Source of the DNA: DATFDN01 sp035685165
Lineage (GTDB): Bacteria; Pseudomonadota; Alphaproteobacteria; Acetobacterales; Acetobacteraceae
DNA: 64,000 nt
Direction: 5' to 3'
Assembly: GCA_035685165.1 (NCBI GenBank)
Contig: DASRBI010000002.1
Location: 7,148-71,147 of the forward strand
Shown here: positions 50,964 through 62,107 of the stretch, one piece after another
How positions within the stretch are numbered: position 1 is the stretch's first letter
Layout of the letters: each line of letters opens with the position of its first letter
Notes under the pieces: model-generated
What the model was told of the DNA's origin: nothing
The model's input: the letters and a program-made list of their open reading frames with translations, nothing else
Databases searched by the model: none
Made by a program: the position numbers and the translations under genes

Positions 50964-53021
50964 ATGAGCGGCACCACCACAACCACCGGCACGGCGGCCC
51001 GTCCCGGGCCGGCGGCGAGCATCGCGCGGACCCTGAACAAGCCGACCGCGCAATGGCTGATCAACCTGGTGATCGCCGCGCTCGCGCTCACCTTCCCGCT
51101 CTATCACGGCAACCAGGCCGACATCGATTCGCTCGCCAACGCCTTCGCCTATGCGACGCTCGCCTTGGGCCTCAACATCGTGGTCGGCTTCGCCGGGCTG
51201 CTCGATCTCGGCTACGCGGCGTTCTTCGCCATCGGCGCCTATTTCTACGGCTGCCTCAATTCCTTCCAGCTGCAGCCGGCGTGGAGCGGGTTTTGGGTGC
51301 CGTTCCAGGCGCTCGGCCTCGTTGCCAAGATGGCGGGCGAGAGCGGCGGCAGCGTGGTGCATTTCACCTTGTCGTTCTGGCTCGCGCTGCCGCTCGCGGC
51401 CTTCGTCGCGGCCTTTTTCGGCATCCTCTTCGGCGCGCCCACCTTGCGGCTGCGCGGCGATTATCTCGCCATCGTCACGCTCGGCTTCGGCGAGATCGTG
51501 CCGATCGTGTTCCGCAACGCCGACAAGCTCACCAACGGCGCGGCCGGCCTGAACGGCGTCGCCGCGCCGCGCATCGGCCCCTATAATTTCGGCGTCAACT
51601 CCATTCCCTATTACTACGTGGCCGTGGCGCTGGTTGCGCTGCTGATTTTCGTCAGCGTGCGGCTGCGCGATTCGCGCATCGGCCGCGCATGGATGGCGAT
51701 CCGAGAGGACGAGATCGCGGCGGGCGCCATGGGCGTGGATCGCACGCGCTACAAGCTGCTCGCCTTCGCGATCGGCGCCGCCTTCGCCGGCATGACCGGC
51801 GTCTTCTATGTCGCCAAGCTGCAAACCGCGACCCCGGACATGTTCGGTTTCCCGGTCTCGGTGATGATACTGGTGATGATCGTCTTCGGCGGCATCGGCA
51901 GCGTGTGGGGCGTGGTCGTCGGGGCGATGATCCTCACCTTGCTGCAATCATGGTGGCTGCAAGACCTGACCGGCTGGGTGGACAGCTTCGGGCGGATGGT
52001 GGGCAGCGACTGGATCGCGCATATCGATCTCGTGCCCTCGATCGAGCTGATTTTCGGCATCATCCTGGTGGTGATGATGCTCTACAGGCGGCAAGGGCTG
52101 ATCCCCGCCTTCCGCCCGCCCGCCGCGCTGACCTTCGAGCAGCAGCACGCCGAGGTGCGGCGCGGCGCCGACATTCGGCTCTCGGGCCTCGGCGGCGAGG
52201 TGCGGACGGGGGCGATCTCGCTCGATGTGCGGGACGTGACCGTGCGCTTCGGCGGGCTGGTGGCCCTGAACAAGGTCTCGATCGAGGTGCCGCACGGTGC
52301 GGTGGTGGCGGTGATCGGCCCGAACGGTTCGGGCAAGTCGACGCTGTTCAACGTGATCACCGGGCTCGTGCCGGCGGAATCCGGCAGCATCCGCTTCGAT
52401 GGCGAGGAAATCCTCGGCCTTCCCGACTACCAGGTGCTCGCCAAGGGCGTCGCGCGCACGTTCCAGAACATCCGCCTTTTTCCCAATCTCTCCGTCATGC
52501 AGAACGTGCTGGTGGGCCAGCACGCGCGGCTTTCCACCGGCCCGCTCGGCGCCGTGCTCGGCCTGCCGCGCACGCGGCGCGAGGAGCAGGCGGCGCGGGA
52601 GTGGGCCGAGGAAATCCTCGGCATCTTCGGCAACCGGCTGTTGCCGCGCATCGATCAGGCGGTGAGCGGGCTGTCGTACGCCAATCGAAGGCGCACCGAG
52701 ATTTCCCGCGCACTCGCCTCCCGCCCAAAGTTGCTGCTGCTCGATGAGCCGACGGCGGGCATGAACCCGGCCGAGACGCTGGAACTTGCCGAGCAGATCC
52801 GCGGCCTGAAGGCACTCGGCCTAACCATCCTGCTGATCGAGCACAAGCTCGACGTGGTCACGACGCTCGCTGACACGGTGTACGTACTCGATCATGGCGA
52901 GGTGATCGCCAAGGGACGGCCCGACGAGGTGCGCCGCAACGAAGAGGTGCTGCGCGCCTATCTCGGCCGCAACGCGCAAGCCGCCGCCGCCGGCGTGGCG
53001 GGAGAAGTCCATGCTGCTTGA
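50964..53021 (+). CDS. LivM-LivG fusion: branched-chain amino acid permease plus ATPase
   Basis: 685 residues, ATG 50964, 8 bp after livH. Residues about 1-390 are LivM: LGLNIVVGFAGLLDLGYAAF, RLRGDYLAIVTLGFGEIVPI, AIREDEIAAGAMGVDRTRYK and VFGGIGSVWGVVVGAMIL. Residues about 415-670 are the LivG-type ATPase: Walker A GPNGSGKST (452-460), FRNIRLFPN-like TFQNIRLFPNLSVMQNVLVG, signature region AVSGLSYANRRRTEISRAL (LSYAN in place of LSYGQ/LSGGQ) and Walker B LLLLDEPTAGMNPAETL. A linker of about 25 residues separates them. LivG and LivM are normally separate genes. Confidence 0.93.
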   Translation: MSGTTTTTGTAARPGPAASIARTLNKPTAQWLINLVIAALALTFPLYHGNQADIDSLANAFAYATLALGLNIVVGFAGLLDLGYAAFFAIGAYFYGCLNSFQLQPAWSGFWVPFQALGLVAKMAGESGGSVVHFTLSFWLALPLAAFVAAFFGILFGAPTLRLRGDYLAIVTLGFGEIVPIVFRNADKLTNGAAGLNGVAAPRIGPYNFGVNSIPYYYVAVALVALLIFVSVRLRDSRIGRAWMAIREDEIAAGAMGVDRTRYKLLAFAIGAAFAGMTGVFYVAKLQTATPDMFGFPVSVMILVMIVFGGIGSVWGVVVGAMILTLLQSWWLQDLTGWVDSFGRMVGSDWIAHIDLVPSIELIFGIILVVMMLYRRQGLIPAFRPPAALTFEQQHAEVRRGADIRLSGLGGEVRTGAISLDVRDVTVRFGGLVALNKVSIEVPHGAVVAVIGPNGSGKSTLFNVITGLVPAESGSIRFDGEEILGLPDYQVLAKGVARTFQNIRLFPNLSVMQNVLVGQHARLSTGPLGAVLGLPRTRREEQAAREWAEEILGIFGNRLLPRIDQAVSGLSYANRRRTEISRALASRPKLLLLDEPTAGMNPAETLELAEQIRGLKALGLTILLIEHKLDVVTTLADTVYVLDHGEVIAKGRPDEVRRNEEVLRAYLGRNAQAAAAGVAGEVHAA

Positions 53022-53733
53022 GTTCAAGGACGTCGACACCTATTATGGCGACCTGCACGTCCTGAAGAAGGTCAACTACTCGATCGAGCAGGGCGAGATT
53101 GTCTCGCTGCTCGGCGGCAATGCGTGCGGCAAATCGACCACCATGAAGACCATCATGGGCGTGGTGCGCCCGGCACGGGGGCAGGTGATCTTCGATGGCG
53201 TGCCGATCGAGAAAATGCCGACCTCGGAGCGCGTGAAACGCGGCATCGCGCCCGTTCTGGAAGCGCGGCGGCTGTTTCCGCGCATGACCGTGTACGAGAA
53301 TCTGGAGATGGGGGCCTATCTGCGGAAGAAGGGGCCGGAACTCGAGGAGGATCTGGAGCGCGTCTATGCGCTTTTTCCGCGCGTCAAGGAGCGGCGCAAC
53401 CAGATCGCCGGCACGCTTTCGGGCGGCGAGCAGCAGATGGTGGCGATGGGCCGTGCGCTGATGGCGCGCCCGCGGCTGCTCTGCATGGACGAGCCCTCGA
53501 TGGGGCTGTCGCCGCTTTATGTAGAGCAGACCTTCGACATCATTCAGCAGATCAACCGCCAGGGCACGACGATCTTCATGGTCGAGCAGAACGCCAACAT
53601 GGCGCTGCAGATCGCGCACCGCGCCTATGTGCTGCAAACCGGGCAGGTCGTGCTTTCCGGCACCGCCGCCGAGCTGCGGCAGAACCCGCTGATCCGGGAG
53701 GCCTATCTCGGCGAGCTTCAGGTGGCCGCGTAG
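53011..53733 (+). CDS. livF: Branched-chain amino acid ABC transporter, ATP-binding protein
   Basis: 240 residues, ATG 53011, overlapping the previous stop by 11 bases. Walker A GGNACGKST, ABC signature LSGGEQQMVAMGRALMARP, Walker B LLCMDEPSMGLSP, switch segment FMVEQNANMALQIAHRAYVL. The second ATPase of the Liv importer, pairing with the LivG half. Last gene of the operon; convergent with the desaturase-like gene, 11 bp apart. Confidence 0.94.
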   Translation: MLLEFKDVDTYYGDLHVLKKVNYSIEQGEIVSLLGGNACGKSTTMKTIMGVVRPARGQVIFDGVPIEKMPTSERVKRGIAPVLEARRLFPRMTVYENLEMGAYLRKKGPELEEDLERVYALFPRVKERRNQIAGTLSGGEQQMVAMGRALMARPRLLCMDEPSMGLSPLYVEQTFDIIQQINRQGTTIFMVEQNANMALQIAHRAYVLQTGQVVLSGTAAELRQNPLIREAYLGELQVAA

Positions 53734-53744
53734 GGGGTTCGTTT

Positions 53745-54611
53745 TTACCGATCGGCCGTTGCCGGCGCGGCGGCCGGCGCGGGCCGGAACGGGTGAATGA
53801 GCTGGCCTGCCAGGGAGTCGGGTAGCACGGTATCCGTACCGTAGGAGGACGGCCAGTGGCGCGGCAGGTAATGGGTGCCGAACAGCCAATCCCAGCAGGG
53901 CAGCATCGAGGCGAAGTTGCGGTCGCGCGGCTCGGCCAATGTATGGTGCCAATGGTGAAAGGGCGGTGTGGCGAGCAGCCATTCCAGCGGGCCGAAGCGC
54001 CAGCGGATATCGGCGTGAATGAAGAAGCCCCAGACAGTGATGAGCAGCATCAGGAGCGTCGCAATCATCGTGCCCTGCACGCTTTGCGGGGCGCCGAGGC
54101 CGAGCATGTAGATCGGCACCAACCCACAGAGGCGAATGAAAACGCTGTCGATCGGGTGAGCCCGGGCGCTGATGAGAAAATAGACGTGCTTCGGCCGGTG
54201 GTGCACGGCGTGGAACCGCCACAGCAGTGGGATTTGGTGCGCCCAGCGGTGGCCCCAGTAGAAGCCGAAATCGCCGACGATGAACGCGCTGAGGCCACGT
54301 AGCCAGAGCGGCCAGGAGGCAATGTCGGCGTGAATGCGCCAGGGAACGCAGTGGTAACTGATGTAGGCGGCCAGCGAGAGGGGAAACACCAGCAGGAAGC
54401 TTGGGACGAAGTCGCTGATGAAATAGAAGCCGAGATCGCTCAGCGTGGAGAGGCGGAACAGCTGCTCGCGCTTCGCACCGAAGAGCTGCTCGAGCGGCAC
54501 GAAGATGACGGCGAGGAGGAACAGCCAGACGAAGGCGTGAAGCAGGCTGAGCGCGGTTCCAAGAAGCTGGTGTTCGCGCAAGGTGGCAATCAGGCTGTCC
54601 AGCATGGCCAT
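53745..54611 (-). CDS. Sterol desaturase / fatty acid hydroxylase superfamily protein
   Basis: 288 residues from ATG 54611 (an ATG two codons later is equally possible). Four or more hydrophobic spans are followed by the di-iron histidine boxes: HRWAH, HAVHH and HHWHH, in order, as in ERG3/fatty acid hydroxylases. The central span regions FSALLHAFVWLFLLAVIF-like and the block FYFISDFVPSFLLVFPLSLA are membrane segments. Substrate could be a hopanoid, carotenoid or fatty acid; unknown. Convergent with livF. Confidence 0.9.
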   Translation of the reverse strand: MAMLDSLIATLREHQLLGTALSLLHAFVWLFLLAVIFVPLEQLFGAKREQLFRLSTLSDLGFYFISDFVPSFLLVFPLSLAAYISYHCVPWRIHADIASWPLWLRGLSAFIVGDFGFYWGHRWAHQIPLLWRFHAVHHRPKHVYFLISARAHPIDSVFIRLCGLVPIYMLGLGAPQSVQGTMIATLLMLLITVWGFFIHADIRWRFGPLEWLLATPPFHHWHHTLAEPRDRNFASMLPCWDWLFGTHYLPRHWPSSYGTDTVLPDSLAGQLIHPFRPAPAAAPATADR

Positions 54612-54633
54612 CAGTCGGTCGTTGAACGTGCGA

Positions 54634-54660
54634 CGCCCGGGAAGCCAAGGTTCCCGGGCG
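54634..54660. repeat. Inverted repeat, 10-bp stem
   Basis: CGCCCGGGAA (54634-54643) with TTCCCGGGCG (54651-54660), loop GCCAAGG. Lies just upstream of the desaturase-like gene, near its start. It could be an operator or an RNA hairpin in the leader. Confidence 0.6.
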
Positions 54661-54759
54661 CTGCAAGCTTATACCAATCCGCACGGCATGCGACCCTCCC
54701 GACCTCTCCCCGACCCTCGCTGCCCCCATCGGGCGGAGAGGGAGCCTGCGCCATGGGCT

Positions 54760-54787
54760 CCTCTTCGCCCCCTGGGGGGCGAAGAGG
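54760..54787. repeat. Inverted repeat, 13-bp stem
   Basis: CCTCTTCGCCCCC (54760-54772) and GGGGGCGAAGAGG (54775-54787) with only TG between. It lies within a spacer of 292 bp (54612-54903) between two minus-strand genes that otherwise contains no gene. The whole spacer also has the CTCCCGACCTCTCCCCG motif at about 54696-54715. Confidence 0.65.
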
Positions 54788-54866
54788 TTGCGAGAGCAGG
54801 GGGGACACACCGCAAAAGGGTGGTCGCTGGGAGAAGATCACCGTCAATGCGGGTCGGCCTTAGAAT

Positions 54867-54894
54867 GGACCGAACGCCTCGAGGCGTTCGGTCC
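54867..54894. repeat. Perfect 28-bp palindrome downstream of the PEP-CTERM gene
   Basis: GGACCGAACGCCTC and GAGGCGTTCGGTCC are exact reverse complements with no loop. It lies 9 bp past the stop of the PEP-CTERM gene. In RNA it would fold to a very stable hairpin but there is no T-run on the minus side, so a Rho-independent terminator is uncertain; it may be a binding site for a dimeric protein. Confidence 0.65.
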
Positions 54895-54903
54895 CAGCGT
54901 CTC

Positions 54904-55734
54904 TCAGCTCTTTCGGCGGCGGCGCACGACGACGCCAAGCGCGACTGCCCCGGCAGCCAGGACGGAGAGAGCGGCCGGCTCGGGCACTAATCCGGACGGC
55001 GAGTTGACGCCGGTCAGGAACGCGATCGGCGGGAGATTGGCGGTCGTTCCGTCGTTGCCCCAGGCGAGGAAACTCAGAAACTGCGTCGCCGCGTCCGCGG
55101 TGAGGTTGATCGTGACGTAATTCCAGTCCGTCAGCCCGCCCGGAGCGGTGGTCATCTTGGTTGTGGCGACGATGCTGGCGTTCGGATCCGTGTTGGCGTA
55201 GGTGCTCTCGTTGCTGTGGTAATAGGCGTTGTACGGGCCGCAGCCGAGGCAGGTCGTGAAGCCGCCCGTGCCGAGCGAGACGATCCATTGCTCGGTCGTG
55301 TTCAGGCCGTTGGCGAAGCCTCGTTGCTGGCTGGCCGCCTGATAGAAGCTGAGCGTGTACGTGGTGCCCGGCGTCAGGCCGGTGATCTCGTAGTTGAACC
55401 CGCTTTCGAAGCCCGGATTGGCATCCGCTTCCACCTCGTTGTAGCCGCCCTTGACGTGCAGCGTGCTGGGGCAGCCATAGGTGCTGAGATAGGTGCTGCC
55501 GCAGCCCGATGACGGCACGGTGGAGTCACCCGGAGTGGCGATGAAGATCAGGCCGTTGCCGCCGGTCCAGCCGGTAGGGTTGTTGCTGGTGAATCCGCTC
55601 TTTGGCGCGGTGCCGGTGTAGCTGAGGAAGTTCAGGTTGGTGAGGCCGGGCAGCGCCGGGTTCGCCTGGGCGGCCGATCCGGCGCCGGCAATGGCAAGCG
55701 CGGCCGCGCCGCAAATTGCGAGTGTGCGAAGCAT
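54904..55734 (-). CDS. PEP-CTERM sorting-domain exported protein
   Basis: 276 residues. Signal peptide at the N-terminus (LRTLAICGAAALAIAGAGSA, cut before AQA). The C-terminus is the PEP-CTERM tripartite signal: VPEP, a hydrophobic span ALSVLAAGAVALGVVV, and a basic end RRRRKS. The mature part (about 25-245) is Gly/Thr/Ser/Asn-rich, with repeated aromatic residues and six cysteines as an exported beta-rich domain. Exosortase is not in the window. Start ATG 55734 has GGAGAC upstream and a -35/-10 pair at 55771-55799. Confidence 0.88.
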   Translation of the reverse strand: MLRTLAICGAAALAIAGAGSAAQANPALPGLTNLNFLSYTGTAPKSGFTSNNPTGWTGGNGLIFIATPGDSTVPSSGCGSTYLSTYGCPSTLHVKGGYNEVEADANPGFESGFNYEITGLTPGTTYTLSFYQAASQQRGFANGLNTTEQWIVSLGTGGFTTCLGCGPYNAYYHSNESTYANTDPNASIVATTKMTTAPGGLTDWNYVTINLTADAATQFLSFLAWGNDGTTANLPPIAFLTGVNSPSGLVPEPAALSVLAAGAVALGVVVRRRRKS

Positions 55735-55770
55735 CGAACTTCTGTCTCCATGGTTAACCTTTGCGCTCGC

Positions 55771-55799
55771 GAGTTAAACAAGGAGACATGAACTGTCAA
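55771..55799 (-). promoter_or_regulatory. Predicted promoter of the PEP-CTERM gene
   Basis: On the minus strand, TTGACA (55799-55794) and TAACTC (55776-55771) are 17 bp apart, giving a good -35 and a weaker -10. The start of transcription would be near 55764. Confidence 0.55.
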
Positions 55800-56217
55800 C
55801 GATAATTTTTCGACGATGTCACGAGCGGGACGCTGCAGCAATAACGCGAAGGGCGCAATTGCCGGTTGTAGGGCCGCGGCTTGCCGCGGCGGCCGGCGCG
55901 CAATGTGGCAAGGCCCAGCCCAGGCCAGCTTTCCATCCGCTTAGGACGGCGCGGAACGTGGGTTGACCGGCAGTACAAACAAGCGTCATGTCGCGAAACA
56001 AGCGTCATGTCGCGCGCGGTTATCGGCCGCCCGCCGCTGCGGGCGCGGAGATACCGAGCGGTTTCAAGAGCCTCTGTTCCATTCCTCAGGGAGATATTCT
56101 CATTCCAGCCCTGCAGGAAAAGCGGTATGATGTCGTCGGTTGCTACTCCCTTTATCCGATGATGGCACCACATCGTTGCTTGCTTCAATCACGAGACAGT
56201 TCAGGAGGTTGACCAGG
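55800..56217. other. Intergenic, no supported gene; contains a 19-bp tandem repeat
   Basis: A spacer of about 418 bp between the divergent PEP-CTERM gene and the small repeat-protein gene. It contains AAACAAGCGTCATGTCGCG repeated twice in direct tandem (55977-55995 and 55996-56014). The six frames show only short, unconvincing translations. The AGGAGG ribosome site at 56202-56207 belongs to the downstream gene. Confidence 0.55.
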
Positions 56218-56502
56218 ATGACGTTGAACCGCACCGCCGCTGCATTGGCCGTTGGGCTCGGCCTCGCCTTCTCCGCCGGACCGCTGGCCTTCGCCGCGAC
56301 CCCGGGCTGCCCGCAAAAGGCTGACCAGGAGCAGCTCGGCAACACCATCGGCACGGCGCAGAAGGCCGATCAGGAGCAGCTCGGCCAGACCACCGGCAAG
56401 GCGCAGAAGGCTGACCAGGAGCAGCTCGGCAGCACCATCGGCAAGGCGCAGAAGGCCGATCAGGAGCAGATGGGCACGCAGGTCGCCGCCAACTGCCGCT
56501 GA
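56218..56502 (+). CDS. Small exported protein with four 15-residue repeats
   Basis: 94 residues from ATG 56218, preceded by AGGAGG about nine bases upstream; the longer frame to 56140 lacks a site. Signal peptide LNRTAAALAVGLGLAFSAGP with cleavage near FAATPG. The mature part is four copies of a 15-residue unit whose core is QKADQEQLGxTxGxA (the last changed to QMGTQVAA), ending NCR. DNA period is 45 bp. Charged, polar repeats and only two cysteines (CPQ and NCR) suggest a flexible periplasmic or secreted protein. Not recognised. A Rho-independent terminator follows 22 bp later. Confidence 0.82.
   Translation: MTLNRTAAALAVGLGLAFSAGPLAFAATPGCPQKADQEQLGNTIGTAQKADQEQLGQTTGKAQKADQEQLGSTIGKAQKADQEQMGTQVAANCR
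56314..56493 (+). repeat. Four tandem copies of a 45-bp coding repeat
   Basis: Copies begin at 56314, 56359, 56404 and 56449. Each opens with CARAAGGCYGAYCAGGAGCA in frame. The first three are closest to each other; the fourth diverges after QMG. In-frame 45-bp repeats allow the protein to lengthen or shorten by recombination. Confidence 0.9.
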
Positions 56503-56523
56503 TTGCCTGAGCCAGGATTTGAG

Positions 56524-56551
56524 CCCCGTGCTTAGTGCACGGGGTTTTTTT
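56524..56551 (+). terminator. Rho-independent terminator
   Basis: CCCCGTGC (56524-56531), loop TTAGT, GCACGGGG (56537-56544), then seven T residues (56545-56551). Ends the small repeat-protein gene. Confidence 0.88.
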
Positions 56552-56560
56552 GTCCGGGCG

Positions 56561-57365
56561 TTACCCCAGCAACCGCGGCAGAAGCTCCGCCGTCGCGGTA
56601 TCGGCCGGCAAGAAGGTTTCGATCGCTATTTCTGCCAGCGTGATGTCGGTCGCGGTGCCGAACACCATGATCGTGCTGAGGAACGCGAGCGTGCCGGCGC
56701 GCGTGCTCAAGCGCAGCGGCACGGCGATCCCGGCCTCGGCGGCTTGCTTCTCCGCCGCCGCGCCCGGCGGCGCCGGATAGGCAATCAGCTCGTTCAGCAG
56801 CCGCCCCAGCGCATCGTCCCCGGAGTCGGCGAATTGCCGCCGGAGCTGCTGGATGATGTGCCCGCGCCACTCGTCATAGTTTAGGATATGCATAGTTTAG
56901 GATATGCGGGGCCATTCCCTGGGGATGCAGGGCGACGCGCAGCACGTTCACGGGCGGGGCGAGCAGCGCCGGCGATACGCCGCCGAGCAGCGCCGGCACG
57001 GCCTCGTTCGCCTCGATCAGCGTCCAGTGCCGGTCCACCGCAAGGGCCGGAAACGGGGCATGGGCCTTCAGAAGCGCGCTGACGGCCTGCCGCGCCGGGG
57101 CCATCGACGGATCGTCGAGCACGCGCTCGCGGAACAGCGGCGCGTAGCCGGCGGCGAGCAGCAGCCGGTTGCGCTCACGCAGCGGCACGTCGAGATATTC
57201 CGCCAGCCGCAGCACCATCTCGCGGCTCGGCGCGGCGCGGCCGGTTTCGACGAAGCTCAGGTGGCGGGCCGAAATGTCCGCCTCGCAGGCAAGATCGAGC
57301 TGGCTGAGCCGGCGGCGACGCCGCCATTCGCGAAGCTGCGTGCCGAAGCCGGGCGTCTGCGACAT
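56561..57365 (-). pseudogene. XRE-family regulator with MmyB-like ligand domain, disrupted by a 16-bp duplication
   Basis: From ATG 57365, 163 residues: HTH LREWRRRRRLSQLDLACEAD with ISARHLSFVETGRAAPSREM, then the start of the MmyB/PAS-like domain (APFPALAVDRHWTLIEANEA). The frame ends at TGA 56874 after HILNYAYPKL. The rest (HILNYDEWRGHIIQQLRRQF and TRAGTLAFLSTIMVFGTATD, to TAA 56561) is in another frame. The break is a perfect tandem repeat of 16 bases (56875-56890 and 56891-56906). Removing one copy gives HILNYDEWRG and restores one 267-residue-like protein. As sequenced it is truncated, but could be phase-variable. Confidence 0.85.
56875..56906. repeat. Perfect 16-bp tandem duplication inside the XRE gene
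   Basis: CATAGTTTAGGATATG occurs twice back to back (56875-56890 and 56891-56906). Sixteen is not a multiple of three, so the second copy shifts the frame. Recent slippage or a sequencing/assembly artefact would both give this. Confidence 0.95.
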
Positions 57366-58671
57366 GGCGCGCAGCCTAGCCAGCGGCGCACCAGGCGGCC
57401 ATTACCCGCCGGGTAAGCGATCCGGCCGCTTCACGGTCGCGGCAAACGGCCTCATCGCAGGTCGTCGGGAGGGTCGGACGCGGCCAAGTTCTGCGGGTCA
57501 TGTCGCCGCGCACGGGCCTCGCCTCGGTCAATTTCTTCCTCGCCGACGTGGAAGGCGGGCTCGGGCCGTTCCTCGCCACGTTCCTCGCAGGTGCCGGATG
57601 GTCGCCCGAGCGGGTCGGCTGGGTGATGACCATCGCCGGGCTGGTAGGGCTCGCGTTCAACGGCCCGGCGGGGGCGCTGGTCGATCGCGCCGGGCACCCG
57701 CGCGGGCTGATGGGGCTTGCGACAATGGTGATCGTGATCGGCACCCTGGCGTTGCTGCCGGCCCATGCCTTCGCCTCGGTGCTTGCCTCGCAAATCGGGG
57801 TGGCGATCGCGGCGGCGCTGATGCCGCCCGCGCTCACCGCGCTCACGCTCGGCATCGTCGGCAAGGCGAGCTTCCCGTTTCAGCAGGGGCGCAACCAGGC
57901 GTGGAATCACGGTGGGAACGTGCTCGCCTCCGGCTTGATCGCCTGGCTCGCCGGCGGGTCGGGCAGAGTGGCGGTTTTCTGGGTGCTCGCGGCGATGGCG
58001 CTGGCGAGCGGCCTTTCCCTGCTCCTGATCCCGGCCCGGGCGGTCGATCCCGTGCGGGCGCGCGGCACCAGGGAGATCGCCCAACGAGCCTCGCTGCGGT
58101 CGATCCTGGAGGACCGAAGGGTGCTGCTGGTTTGCGCCGGACTGACGCTGTTTCATCTGGCGAACGCGGCGATGCTTCCGTTGCTCGGCGAGCGGGTGGC
58201 GAAGGTCGGGCACGGCGACGCGACGCGCTGGCTGGCGATCTGCGTGATCGTGGCGCAGGTCGCGATGACCGGTGTGGCGCTGGCGGCGAGCTGGGCGGCG
58301 GACCGCATCGACCGGGCTTGGCTGTTCGTGATCCCCTGCATGGTCCTGCCGGTGCGCACCGCGATGGCGGCGTTCGCCTGGGCGCCCGCATGGCTCCTGC
58401 CGATCCAGGTGATGGATGCATGCGGCGCCGGGCTGCTCGGCGTGTCCGTGCCGATCCTGATCGCCGACTACACGTGGGGCAGCGGGCGGACCCAGACCGC
58501 GCTTGGCACCGCCAACACCTTCCAGGGCATCGGCGCCTCGCTCTCCAACGTGTTCGGCGGGATGCTGATGATGCGGATCGGCTGGACCTGGGGCTTCCTC
58601 GGTCTGGGCGCGCCGTCGCTGGGGGCGCTGGCGATGTCGCTGCTGCTGCTGCGCTTGAGCGGGCCGGACGG

Positions 58672-60792
<2,121 letters not shown>

Positions 60793-60801
60793 GCGGCGGG
60801 T

Positions 60802-62058
<1,257 letters not shown>

Positions 62059-62107
62059 CGCCCGCCCCCGCTTCTTCCGGCCGGGCTGGTAGCATAAAGC
62101 TCGGCCG

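Noticed and set aside
56100..56354. A minus-strand frame of 84 residues near the small repeat-protein gene
   Set aside because: It mirrors the start of the repeat-protein gene, which has a signal peptide, a ribosome site and a terminator.
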